Shown: positions 35,199-43,187 of the stretch, piece by piece
Layout of the letters: the number at the start of each line of letters is the position of its first letter
Numbering within the stretch: position 1 is the first letter of the stretch
Origin: Caldicellulosiruptor saccharolyticus DSM 8903
GTDB taxonomy: Bacteria > Bacillota > Thermoanaerobacteria > Caldicellulosiruptorales > Caldicellulosiruptoraceae
NCBI RefSeq assembly: GCF_000016545.1
Contig: NC_009437.1
Span: forward strand, 599,501-663,500
Direction: 5' to 3'
Length of the DNA: 64,000 nt
Notes under the pieces: generated by a model
Told to the model about the DNA's origin: nothing
Databases searched by the model: none
The model's input: only the letters and a program-made list of their open reading frames with translations
Program-made: the position numbers and the translations under genes

Positions 35199-36507
35199 GA
35201 GACTTGTCAAGAATTTTGTGTTTCCATTTCATAGCGTATATTGTAGAGCTGTAATATATTGTAACTACATTTTTTAAGAATAGGTACTCCGTTTTTCCAC
35301 TTGCCCCGACGCAAGTTTTCTCTTTGTAAATATATGTTTATCTCTAAAACTTCTACAGATTGAAAATAACCACCGGAGTTTATTCTTATCTTTTCAATCA
35401 TACTGTTTACGCTTTCTACAGCATTAGTAGTATAAATGTACTTTCTTAAATCTTCAGGATACCTCATATGTGCAAGATAGAACTCTGCTTTTTCGCAAAT
35501 ACCTTTTATGAATCGAGGATATTTTGAGGAGTATTGCTCACAAAGAAGTTTGAACTTTGAAATAGCTTCGTCAAAATCAGCAGAGGAAGTTCTTAGTTTA
35601 TCAAGCTCTTTGTTGAAAACGGAAGCATCATCTTTTGCCATATGTTTTCTGACATTGCGTTGAAGGTGAACAAAACATAGTTGATGGTCGGCAAGGGGAT
35701 AAGCGAGTCTAACAGCATCGATAATGCCTGGAAAATCATCGCTTACAACTATTAAGACTTTTTTAAGACCTCTTGTAATTAAGTCGTCAAAGACTCTCAT
35801 CCAATCGGCTTTGTTTTCTTTGCCGAAGAAAGTGTAGATACCGAAGATATCTTTTTTGCCTTCTAAATCAATGCCAAGCACGACATAGCAAGTAGCTTGT
35901 TTAACTTTTGAGTTATCTTTAATTTCGCAATGGTAACCGTCAATGATAAGAGCAAAAGCACTTTCAGGAAGTTCTCTTTGTTTGAAAAGTTGAAGCTCGT
36001 TTTTAAGATCGTTTTTGATTTTTTCGATTTCGTCTTCAGAATAAGGCAGATTCATGCTTTTAAGAGTTTGGACAAGAGAACTTTCTGAGTAACCATTGGC
36101 GACTAAAGACATGAGCAGGTCAGTGTATGAGCTGTCAACCCTTTTGTAGCGGTCAGGGAGAATGGAAGGTCGAAAGTTACCAGAGCGTGTGCGAGGAACA
36201 GAAATTTCAAGGCTGCCAACAGGTGTTGCAAGTTTTCTGCCGTAAAAACCATTGCCTTTATCGTTTTCGTTTTTAGCAAGGTAAACAGTTCTTTCTGATA
36301 ACATAAAGCAATCGAGCAAGTTTTCCAAAAGCTGTTTTAAAGCTGGGCGAGTAGGATCATCTTTGGAGCAATACATATTTAATACTTGCTCGATAGCCAT
36401 ATTTTTAGCGGTTTCAAAAATTTCATTTTTCTCCATAATCGTGAGCCCCCCTTTGGTGATTATTTCAACACTAATTATACAGTGGACACAATTTTATTTT
36501 AACTCCC
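35199..36507 (-). mobile_element. IS256-family insertion sequence, copy 3
   Basis: 1309 bp, same ends and orientation as copy 1. The flanking octamers differ (TATAAGGA and AGAGCAAC), so there is no target duplication. The left flank is ISLre2 and the right flank is a truncated gene of an unrelated element, so this IS marks a deletion or recombination joint. Confidence 0.92.
35207..36436 (-). CDS. IS256/Mutator-family transposase
   Basis: An intact 409-residue protein identical to the two other full-length copies (4100-5329, 21084-22313). Since copies 1 and 3 are direct repeats 31 kb apart, recombination between them could delete the island core. Confidence 0.95.
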   Translation of the reverse strand: MEKNEIFETAKNMAIEQVLNMYCSKDDPTRPALKQLLENLLDCFMLSERTVYLAKNENDKGNGFYGRKLATPVGSLEISVPRTRSGNFRPSILPDRYKRVDSSYTDLLMSLVANGYSESSLVQTLKSMNLPYSEDEIEKIKNDLKNELQLFKQRELPESAFALIIDGYHCEIKDNSKVKQATCYVVLGIDLEGKKDIFGIYTFFGKENKADWMRVFDDLITRGLKKVLIVVSDDFPGIIDAVRLAYPLADHQLCFVHLQRNVRKHMAKDDASVFNKELDKLRTSSADFDEAISKFKLLCEQYSSKYPRFIKGICEKAEFYLAHMRYPEDLRKYIYTTNAVESVNSMIEKIRINSGGYFQSVEVLEINIYLQRENLRRGKWKNGVPILKKCSYNILQLYNIRYEMETQNS

Positions 36508-36864
36508 AGAGCAACCAAAAGAGAGTTAGAGACAGCTCACTGGTTTACAATTGCTTCTGCCATTGATATGGACTACAGAAAGCTTTTGATTGCACTTTTA
36601 GACCAAGGCACAGAGCTATTCTCTTCAATCTTTATAAAGAACCTCAAAGCTGGGAATAACAGAGAAGCTTCTCAGTGTTTAAGAACTCTTATCTTGCTTG
36701 AGTACTTAAAAGAGTGTATACACAATGAAGGTATTGAGAATCTGGTAGAGCTCAGATATCCACCATTGGAGGAAGAACTCAAGTTTTGGCAGGACAAAGG
36801 ATTCACAATTCCAAAGGACATATTTCTAAAATCTAAGTCAGAAAGCGAGGCGGTTTATCAATGA
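36508..36864 (+). pseudogene. 5'-truncated gene of a phage/plasmid-like element, unknown function
   Basis: The frame is open from the IS256 edge at 36508 (RATKRELETAHWFTIASAI) through 36864, 118 codons, so the start has been removed. An internal ATG at 36568 could initiate a 98-residue protein. Helical and soluble, not recognised. It overlaps the next gene by 4 bases (ATGA), showing it belonged to an operon now cut by the insertion. Confidence 0.6.
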
Positions 36865-37163
36865 TAACAATTGAGAAAACTCAAACAAATGATGTATTTG
36901 AAAAAGTCTTTTCACAGCTAACAGTTGACCTTGTAAGCTATAGGTCTAATGAAATTTTAAAAGACCAAGAGTATTTGAAGACAACAGGACAAATTGATAT
37001 CCTTGAGGCAAAGCTCAAAGAACTGATGAGTGATGAAGCAAAGAAAATTTATGAAGAGATTGAAGAGCTCCAGAGCTATTTATGTGCCATCTATGAACTT
37101 CACGGTTATAAGCAAGGGCTCAAAGATGGTGCAAAGCTGACAGTAAAGCTTTTGGCAGAATGA
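36861..37163 (+). CDS. Small helical protein of the element, unknown function
   Basis: A 100-residue protein, predicted mostly alpha-helical (EAKLKELMSDEAKKIYEEIEELQ, ELHGYKQGLKDGAKL). The latter type of ending is common in small proteins of Firmicute phages and conjugative elements, but I cannot name the family. ATGA overlap with the preceding frame suggests translational coupling. Confidence 0.55.
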   Translation: MITIEKTQTNDVFEKVFSQLTVDLVSYRSNEILKDQEYLKTTGQIDILEAKLKELMSDEAKKIYEEIEELQSYLCAIYELHGYKQGLKDGAKLTVKLLAE

Positions 37164-37177
37164 AACAGCAGATTCAT

Positions 37178-37206
37178 GAGCCGATAGGTTTTCAGCCTGT
37201 CGGCTC
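37178..37206 (+). terminator. Hairpin between element genes
   Basis: GAGCCGATAGG pairs with CCTGTCGGCTC (one mismatch) around TTTTCAG. There is no clear T-run after it, so it may be a weak terminator or an mRNA processing/attenuation structure. Confidence 0.4.
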
Positions 37207-37247
37207 TAAGGTATAAAATTTAGCCGTGTTAAGGAGGATTAAAGGCA

Positions 37248-37889
37248 ATGAAAGTTAATCCTGTTTTGTACCTTAAAGCTGCCAAGAGATTGAGCTCAAA
37301 CTTTGTGCGTGGCAATCAATTAGGCTTAATACCTGAAGAAGAAATTAAAGAAATCTCACCAAAGATTGCATATTATCTTTTGAAGTATGTAATTACTAAA
37401 CCAGAACCTGAGTTTATAACAAAAGGAGAGGTTAACGCTGAACTTTCGCTCCATTGGACTATACTACAATTCTTTTCTCAGATGACACCAGGGCAGTTTA
37501 TGAATATTTTCCCTATCAAGAAATTTTACAAAGGTCACAAATATGGCATTAAAGACTACTACACAACAAAAGCAATGCTCAGCAAAGTTGATATGAACAG
37601 TCCTATTGGTGACAAGGTTATTGATTTTTTATGGGATTATGTCAACGACGACATAGAAGAATTTCTTGTAAGATACATGGTCACAATCAGCAATTTAAGA
37701 AGATTTGAAGGCAAACCAACTATTGCCGAGGAGATAGCAAAAGAGCTTGGAGTTAAAACTTATAGGTTATATCAAGACAGCCAAGGCAAAAAGTTTTTAT
37801 TTGACGAACAAACAGGTAAAACAATAAGAGTAAGGGAAAGGCCAAAACATTTGAAAATTATCAAAGGCAGACGGTATGGGGATGTTTAA
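37248..37889 (+). CDS. Element protein, unknown function
   Basis: A 213-residue soluble protein with a GGAGG site before the ATG. Segments such as LHWTILQFFSQMTPGQFMNIFPIKK, KDYYTTKAMLSK and TIAEEIAKELGVKTYRLYQDSQGKKFLFDEQTGKTIRV are visible. The last looks like a helix-turn-helix followed by a beta hairpin, so DNA binding is possible. I do not recognise the family. Confidence 0.6.
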   Translation: MKVNPVLYLKAAKRLSSNFVRGNQLGLIPEEEIKEISPKIAYYLLKYVITKPEPEFITKGEVNAELSLHWTILQFFSQMTPGQFMNIFPIKKFYKGHKYGIKDYYTTKAMLSKVDMNSPIGDKVIDFLWDYVNDDIEEFLVRYMVTISNLRRFEGKPTIAEEIAKELGVKTYRLYQDSQGKKFLFDEQTGKTIRVRERPKHLKIIKGRRYGDV

Positions 37890-37961
37890 AATTTTGCTCA
37901 AGTTTAACAGACCGTGCGGGCCAGCTTTGCGCATGCAAACTTCCCTTTATTTCGCAAAAGG

Positions 37962-37989
37962 GGTATCCTTATTTGGGGATACCTTTTTT
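37962..37989 (+). terminator. Hairpin terminator
   Basis: GGTATCC pairs with GGATACC around a short loop, followed by TTTTTTTG. It separates the upstream element genes from the next transcription unit. Confidence 0.75.
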
Positions 37990-38021
37990 GTTGCAAACAC
38001 ATAGCAAGACTATGACAAAAT

Positions 38022-38051
38022 TCGACATAAAAGCTTTGCAGATGGTATAAT
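38022..38051 (+). promoter_or_regulatory. Promoter of the terminase-like/sigma-like gene pair
   Basis: TCGACA at 38022-38027, an 18-base spacer and a perfect TATAAT at 38046-38051, 35 bases before the next start codon. Confidence 0.65.
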
Positions 38052-38085
38052 CATTGTAGGAACATAAGTTTGAGGTGATTTCAAA

Positions 38086-38571
38086 ATGCCATACTATGAC
38101 TGGGAAAGTTTAAAACGTGAGTTTATGCTTGGGGAGTTTAAGACTCTCAAAGAGTTTGCAGAAGCCAAAAATATAAGCTATGGATTTTTGAGAAACAGAG
38201 CAAAAGGTTGGACTCAGGAGAAAAGACAACTTAGCAAAACCAAGAATCAGCTTGTGGTTGAAAAAACTCTACAAAAGCAAATAGAAAAAGCAAGCGACTA
38301 CAATACTTTGCACGTTAAGTTTTGGGACAGACTTCTTGATTTGGTGTGGCAGGCTTTGCATGATGAGAAAACCATCAAAACCAAGGATGGCAAAATAAAC
38401 ATTTATGCACTTGAAAAACTGGCTTTGGTGGTTGAGAGGGTGCAGAAAGGACAGAGGCTTGCTCTTGGACTTGATGATAAAAAGGACACTGGCAACGAGG
38501 AACTACTCCAGAGGATGAGAGAGATTGTTCAAGCAATTAATGAGGTAAATGACGTTACTGTTTTGAACTAA
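38086..38571 (+). CDS. Putative phage terminase small-subunit-like DNA-binding protein
   Basis: A 161-residue protein. The N-terminus (DWESLKREFMLGEFKTLKEFAEAKNISYGFLRNRAKGWTQEKRQ) is a helix-turn-helix of the type found at the start of small terminase subunits. The middle (ALHDEKTIKTKDGKINIYALEKLALVVERVQKGQRLALG) also resembles such proteins. No large terminase subunit is present, so a packaging role is not shown; it could be a regulator of the element. AGGTGA site before the ATG. Confidence 0.5.
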   Translation: MPYYDWESLKREFMLGEFKTLKEFAEAKNISYGFLRNRAKGWTQEKRQLSKTKNQLVVEKTLQKQIEKASDYNTLHVKFWDRLLDLVWQALHDEKTIKTKDGKINIYALEKLALVVERVQKGQRLALGLDDKKDTGNEELLQRMREIVQAINEVNDVTVLN

Positions 38572-38595
38572 GCTGCAAAGGAGTGATTACAACAA

Positions 38596-39528
38596 ATGCA
38601 GCAAACAGCTTTACCGCAGCTTACAGAATCCCAGAGACAGCTTCTAATTGTCGACAACTTAAAGCTTGTGTATCATGTTGCAAATAAATTTATGCCATGT
38701 CCAAAAGGCTATTACTATGAAGTGGAGGACCTTGTCAGTGAAGGCTATATTGGTCTTGTTGTTGCAGCAAAGAACTATGACCCTACCAAAGGCAGTTTTT
38801 CTACTTATGCTTGTAAGGTGATTGAGAGCAAGATAAAAAGAAGCTTGCCAAAATACAAGTTATCTTGTGCCATCTCTTTGGACAGTCCAGTATCAAAAGA
38901 ACCAGAAGAAGATACATCTACAGTTGCAGATACAATATCAGATGGTTATTCAGTTGAAAAAGAAGTAATTAGAAAAGACACTATTGATAAACTGCAAAGG
39001 TATTTTGATACCTTGACTGATGAGGAAAAAGAGAGGGTTTTATATTACATCTCCACAGGAAAGAATCCACCTGCAAGTGATAAGGTGTTCAAAAAAGCAA
39101 GAAGAAAGATAATAGCCAAGATGAGACAAGAACAGTTTGAGGCAGACCTTGACGACTTGACAGTGTTTATATCCTGCCCAGCTGTGCACATAGCAAGTGG
39201 TAGTAATTTTGGCTATTCACCAGTTGAGGCAACTGTTATTGATAGAGAGGAGAAAAGAAAACAGCTTGAGGTTTTGTCTACAATACCACAGCTCAGCAAG
39301 CTTAGGGTTTTAAAACAACAAGGTGAACAGGACAGAATCAAACTTCTTGCTGCCAAGTGGGAAGTAGAAGAGTTTATTGAACGCAACTGGGATAATCTCA
39401 CAGTCTATAATGTAAGACTTCTTAAAGATTACTTTGTATTTTGTCTTTCACATCTTTCGATGGTACAAAAGTATGGCAGCAAGTACAGAGAACAATTAAA
39501 AAGAGTGGTCAAAAAGTTAGCTTTGTAA
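38596..39528 (+). CDS. Sigma-70-like factor of the mobile element
   Basis: A 310-residue protein. Residues ~20-80 match sigma-70 region 2: NLKLVYHVANKF, EVEDLVSEGYIGLVVAAKNYDPTKGSFSTYACKVIESKIKR, including the DL.SEG and FSTYA core-binding and -10-reading segments. A degenerate region-4-like helix set follows (LTDEEKERVLYYISTG, KKARRKIIAKMR). The last ~130 residues are an extra domain I do not recognise. It could redirect RNA polymerase to element promoters. It follows the terminase-like gene by 24 bases with an AAGGAGTGA site. Confidence 0.75.
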   Translation: MQQTALPQLTESQRQLLIVDNLKLVYHVANKFMPCPKGYYYEVEDLVSEGYIGLVVAAKNYDPTKGSFSTYACKVIESKIKRSLPKYKLSCAISLDSPVSKEPEEDTSTVADTISDGYSVEKEVIRKDTIDKLQRYFDTLTDEEKERVLYYISTGKNPPASDKVFKKARRKIIAKMRQEQFEADLDDLTVFISCPAVHIASGSNFGYSPVEATVIDREEKRKQLEVLSTIPQLSKLRVLKQQGEQDRIKLLAAKWEVEEFIERNWDNLTVYNVRLLKDYFVFCLSHLSMVQKYGSKYREQLKRVVKKLAL

Positions 39529-39539
39529 AAATTTTTCTT

Positions 39540-39697
39540 GCGAAAAAAGCGAAAAAAGCGAAAAAAGTCTTGAGAATAGGAATATCAAGGTTTTTAGTAT
39601 ACCTACTTTTTTCGCAGCTATTGCGAAAAAAGTCCAGAAAAAACCTAAAAACCTTGTGGCGACAGAATTACAACCTTGCGAAAAAAGTGCGAAAAAA
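39540..39697 (+). repeat. GCGAAAAAA iteron-like cluster with hairpin
   Basis: GCGAAAAAA occurs at 39540, 39549 and 39558 (exact 9-base tandem), at 39623, 39678 and 39689, and inverted as TTTTTTCGC at 39607-39615. The inverted and one direct copy form a 12-bp stem (ACTTTTTTCGCA/TGCGAAAAAAGT) with a 5-base loop at 39604-39632. No protein-coding explanation is convincing. This resembles a replication-origin or plasmid/phage control region. Confidence 0.65.
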
Positions 39698-40262
39698 GTC
39701 CATATACCCTATAGGGGGTATATAAGCTTCTGTATATCCCCCCACCTTGACAAGTAGGCAAGCCATCTTGAGACCGGCGGGCCCAGCTTCAAAAACCTGC
39801 ACTCCACACGCACACGAGGGGGGTTAAACAAAAAGGGCTAAAAACAAACAAAGTTTTGTATTTTGGCTTAAAAAGTCTAAAATAATTTTAAAATTGCTTA
39901 AAAACAAATAAATCAGCAAATGCAAAATGGCTAAAATATTTAAATATGATAAGCAAAAACTTTTGTAAGATTACAAAAGGAAATGTCCCATTTTGACACA
40001 TTTTAACCACCCTCTAAAGACCAGCAAAGCGTTGTAAACTCTAACGTGGAAGGTATTTAGGACTTTAAGAGTGTGACATTTGGTGAGGTGTACCCTATTT
40101 TGTGGTGCCTTGCAAGGGTGCAGCAAATTACTGCATCACAAACATTGACTGCATTTCCATTTTTACCGTGGCTTATAAGCCATATCTGAGTGGCAGGTCG
40201 TACTTTTATCCCTCACGTCTCTTTTGCGTGTTGTAGAAGCTTTTAAAATGCTTTGAGAAGGT

Positions 40263-40451
40263 TGTCAAACGTGTCAAATGCAAAGTTTAGCGTGACAGGT
40301 TGACAAATTAACAGAGCTGATTTTGACCGCAGCGGTTAAAGTGTAACAAGCTTAACAACCAGCAAGAAAAGATTAACAGGTTAACAGTTTTAAATTGTCA
40401 AGAAGTGTCAAATTATTTTGTAAACGCTGTCTTGTGTTAAGAAATGTCAAA
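40263..40451 (+). repeat. TGTCAAA motif series
   Basis: TGTCAAA at 40263, 40272, 40406 and 40445, a near copy (TGTCAAG) at 40396, related TTGACAAA at 40300, and the inverted TTTGACA at 39992. Short, so individually weak; the local density is what is notable. Confidence 0.4.
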
Positions 40452-41002
40452 CTAAGCTACAGCTTTGACCTCTCTTTAAAGCTTATCAACCTTGGCACAT
40501 CTCAAAATGGCAGTTATTCAAGTTTAACAGCCGATGAAATTCGTTGTCTGTTTTCTGCCAAGCAGACGAAATTTGTATATTTGGACATGCTAACAAATGC
40601 TAACCTTTGGAGAACACTCTACAAAAGGTATTCTAACTTTGAACATCATAAATACAGGGCGAACTATTCGGAGATTTCGGAGTCCCTAAAAAAAGAACAA
40701 CATAACAAATTGCAGTTTTTGCAGACCATTAAATGGTGACTTCCTAACTTGGAAAGCCACTTTAAAAGGGTAGGGTATTATAAATCTCTGCAGTTTTTCA
40801 GTCAGGACCAGCGCGCTGGGCTTTGCATATGCAACCGCAAGTTTTCAATGTTTTTTGGAGCTTGTCTGTTCTTTGCAGGCTTGAGTTTGAACTCCAGAAT
40901 CTTGAGAAAAAGCTACTTAGTAAAACTTAAGGTTTGTTAAGGTTTTGAATTTGATAAAACTTGAGAAAGCTTGAGGTTCACAAATTATTGGTCAAGATTT
41001 TA

Positions 41003-41023
41003 CTACAGCTACACTACAGCTAC
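41003..41023 (+). repeat. Direct repeat near the attachment site
   Basis: CTACAGCTAC occurs twice with an 11-base period, about 120 bases from the tRNA-Arg fragment. This is the kind of spacing seen for integrase arm-binding sites, but no integrase is present to support that. Confidence 0.35.
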
Positions 41024-41138
41024 CGGAATAAAAAAATGTATTTTTTATTGAGCTGGAATAAATTTTCAAAGTCTTGTAATTAAGACGTATCAAGTTGTTT
41101 GAGATTTGTTAAAGTTTGTAAAATGATATCTCCTCAAT

Positions 41139-41183
41139 CTTCTAATCCGTAGGTCAGGGGTTCGAATCCTCTTGGGCGCGCCA
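41139..41183 (+). pseudogene. tRNA-Arg 3' fragment, probable attachment site
   Basis: 45 bases matching tRNA-Arg 6380-6424 from the anticodon loop (CTTCTAATCCG) through the T-arm (GGGGTTCGAATCCT) to GGGCGCGCCA, with four mismatches that break the variable and T-arm pairing. No 5' half is present, so it is not a functional tRNA. It is the expected second attachment site of an element integrated into the tRNA-Arg gene. Downstream sequence is homologous to that downstream of the intact tRNA. Confidence 0.85.
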
Positions 41184-41275
41184 TTTGTTTTTGAGAGTTT
41201 TGATGGTTGGAATAGTATTATAAACATTTTATTTGATGATTATCTTTCAGCTATCTAAGAGACTGCAAAAATTTA

Positions 41276-41310
41276 GGGTAACTGCTCTGCTATCGTAGGA
41301 GCAGTTACCC
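41276..41310 (+). terminator. Hairpin terminator (copy B of 6516-6550)
   Basis: The same 12-bp stem GGGTAACTGCTC/GAGCAGTTACCC with identical loop, followed by TTTATATTTTG. Here it has no tRNA operon before it, but it may end the minus-strand cupin transcript. Confidence 0.65.
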
Positions 41311-41417
41311 TTTATATTTTGTTTGCTAAAATACGTGATTTAATTTACAGCATTATAATAAACTTAAACGAAAATGAAATATTTATACCTCTTTAGTTGT
41401 GGCAGCCCATGTTTTTT

Positions 41418-41741
41418 TCATAGCTCATACTGATGGCCTTTTCGCCTTTTGCCCATAAGAGGACCTTCCAACCAAAACATTGTTGTGTCCTCTAAAGCTT
41501 CTACAATTTCATGAAAATCGCCCATCCTTGTCCAGAGCATGTCACCTTTTTCAAGTATGTATTCCTTATCTTCTGAAATCACTTTCAGTTTTCCTTCGAG
41601 TACAAAATAGTACTCCTCACAGTCGTGAGTATGTCTCTCTACAATGTTTTTCTGTCCTTTTTTGTAATAGGCAATTCCCCACGAGGAAAATCCTGGGTCA
41701 CCAAACAATAATGGCTGCTCGTTTATGTTTCGTTTTGGCAT
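41418..41741 (-). CDS. Small cupin-domain protein (copy B)
   Basis: 107 residues, identical to the copy at 6663-6986 except HTHDCEEYYF in place of HTHDCDEYYF. Both metal-binding cupin motifs are intact. The function is unknown; like copy A it is divergent from the glutamate synthase operon. Confidence 0.8.
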   Translation of the reverse strand: MPKRNINEQPLLFGDPGFSSWGIAYYKKGQKNIVERHTHDCEEYYFVLEGKLKVISEDKEYILEKGDMLWTRMGDFHEIVEALEDTTMFWLEGPLMGKRRKGHQYEL

Positions 41742-41863
41742 TTTCTCACCTCAAAAAAATCATTTTTTCTCTTCAGTATGTTATACTTAAATTCTAACCT
41801 ATAATCATTGCAATTAGAAGATATATTCAAAATTTTTTGTTTTTTATTTTAACACCCAATGTT

Positions 41864-41911
41864 TTGCAAGTTCTGTACCAAAATTGCAAGTTTTTTATTT
41901 TCAACTTGCAA
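41864..41911 (+). promoter_or_regulatory. Three TTGCAAGTT sites (copy B)
   Basis: TTGCAAGTT at 41864-41872 and 41884-41892, and inverted AACTTGCAA at 41903-41911. Spacing matches copy A to within a base, despite nearby substitutions and an indel, which supports functional conservation. Confidence 0.55.
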
Positions 41912-41940
41912 GAAAGCAAAAAATTTACCTCAATTTATTA

Positions 41941-41969
41941 TTGATTGTTTAAGAATTTGCTGCTATAAT
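41941..41969 (+). promoter_or_regulatory. Promoter of glutamate synthase operon (copy B)
   Basis: TTGATT at 41941-41946, 17-base spacer, TATAAT at 41964-41969, identical to copy A. Confidence 0.75.
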
Positions 41970-42092
41970 TAAATTTAACCCATTGTATACATGTATAATT
42001 GTTGTTCTTTGAATGCAAAATATATTAAGATTTTACCCAAAAAGAGAATAAATGTAAATAAAATTTCAATTTATATACAGGAGGTATAAAAA

Positions 42093-43187
42093 TTGTTAAG
42101 AGAAGGGCAAGTTAGGATTCCATCAGGTTGTGCTATTTCTGGGTTTATTAACAAAAAAGGTGTGAGGGTTTCTGGCACAGACATTATAAATTCCATTGCA
42201 ATTATGAAAGAGAGAGGGAATGGACTTGGTGGTGGGTTTGCAGCTTATGGAATCTATCCTGACAGGAAAGACTGGTATGCTTTTCACTTATTCTTTGACG
42301 ATATAAAAGCAAAAGAGGACACAGAACATTTTTTGAACCAAAACTTTGAGATATTAGAAAGTGAAGTAATTCCAACAAGAAAGGTTTCAAGTATTCAGAA
42401 CGCTCCAATTGTTTGGCGATATTTTGTAAAACCTCTTGAAAAAAGGCTGAGAGACACAGAAAAAACAGAAGAGGACTTTGTTGTAGACAGTGTAATGTTC
42501 ATAAACAGTAAAATTGATGGTGCGTATGTGTTTTCAAGTGGCAAGAACATGGGGGCATTCAAAGGAGTTGGATATCCAGAGGACATAGGCGAGTTTTTCA
42601 GAATTGACGAGTACAAAGCATATATCTGGACAGCGCACTCAAGATTCCCAACAAACACACCTGGTTGGTGGGGCGGTGCGCATCCATTTACATTACTTGA
42701 CTGGTCAATTGTCCACAATGGCGAGATTTCGTCATATGGCACAAATTATAGGTACTTAGAGATGTTTGGATACAAATGTACACTCAGGACAGACACCGAG
42801 GTCATGGCATATCTTTTTGACCTTCTTTTGCGAAAGCACAAGCTTCCTGTTGAGATTGCAACAAAAGCTTTGGCAGCACCATTTTGGAGTGTGATCGACA
42901 GGCAAAGCGAACAAGAAAGAGAGAAACTGAGAGCTATCAGGATAGTTTATCAGTCATGCCTTGTAAACGGACCGTTTTCTATCATTTTAGGATTTTCAAA
43001 TGGAATATTAGCATTAAATGATAGGATAAAGCTAAGACCGCTGGTTGCAGCGCAAAAAGGCGATTTTGTATATGTTGCTTCAGAAGAGTCGGCTATTAGA
43101 GAGATTTGCAAGGATCCAGAAAAGGTCTGGATGCCAAAGGGTGGCGAAGCTGTTTATGTTACTTTGGACGAAGGGGTGATAGTATGA
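42093..43187 (+). CDS. Split glutamate synthase, glutaminase subunit, copy B
   Basis: 364 residues with the same TTG start and AGGAGGT site as copy A, the same candidate catalytic Cys13 (PSGCAISGF) and all class II amidotransferase motifs. Only a few conservative changes against copy A (such as I to V near residue 98, Q to K near 138, RHR to KHK near 255). Both copies look functional. Confidence 0.9.
   Translation: MLREGQVRIPSGCAISGFINKKGVRVSGTDIINSIAIMKERGNGLGGGFAAYGIYPDRKDWYAFHLFFDDIKAKEDTEHFLNQNFEILESEVIPTRKVSSIQNAPIVWRYFVKPLEKRLRDTEKTEEDFVVDSVMFINSKIDGAYVFSSGKNMGAFKGVGYPEDIGEFFRIDEYKAYIWTAHSRFPTNTPGWWGGAHPFTLLDWSIVHNGEISSYGTNYRYLEMFGYKCTLRTDTEVMAYLFDLLLRKHKLPVEIATKALAAPFWSVIDRQSEQEREKLRAIRIVYQSCLVNGPFSIILGFSNGILALNDRIKLRPLVAAQKGDFVYVASEESAIREICKDPEKVWMPKGGEAVYVTLDEGVIV

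Larger units (their letters stand above)
39698..41138 (+). other. Repeat-rich non-coding end of the mobile element
   Basis: About 1.4 kb without a convincing gene; frames at 40395-40739 and 40749-40940 lack recognisable domains and good starts. It holds a GGGGG-T-ATATA / TATAT-C-CCCCC hairpin near 39715-39742, A-rich repeated segments at 39835-39960, the TGTCAAA motif series and the CTACAGCTAC direct repeat. A phrase similar to GGGCCAGCTTTGC occurs near 37917, 39778 and 40814. It could hold an origin and integrase arm sites next to the attachment site. Confidence 0.45.

Noticed and set aside
39540-39566. CRISPR-like array
   Set aside because: The repeat unit is only 9 bases, partly in direct tandem with no unique spacers, and there are no cas genes.
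39441-39725. 94-codon frame rich in Lys across the GCGAAAAAA repeats
   Set aside because: It begins inside the sigma-like gene in another frame and its Lys-rich composition simply reflects the A-rich repeats.
40395-40940. Two frames of 114 and 63 codons in the element tail
   Set aside because: Weak starts, no recognisable domain and rich in short repeats; not called as genes, though a small element protein cannot be ruled out.
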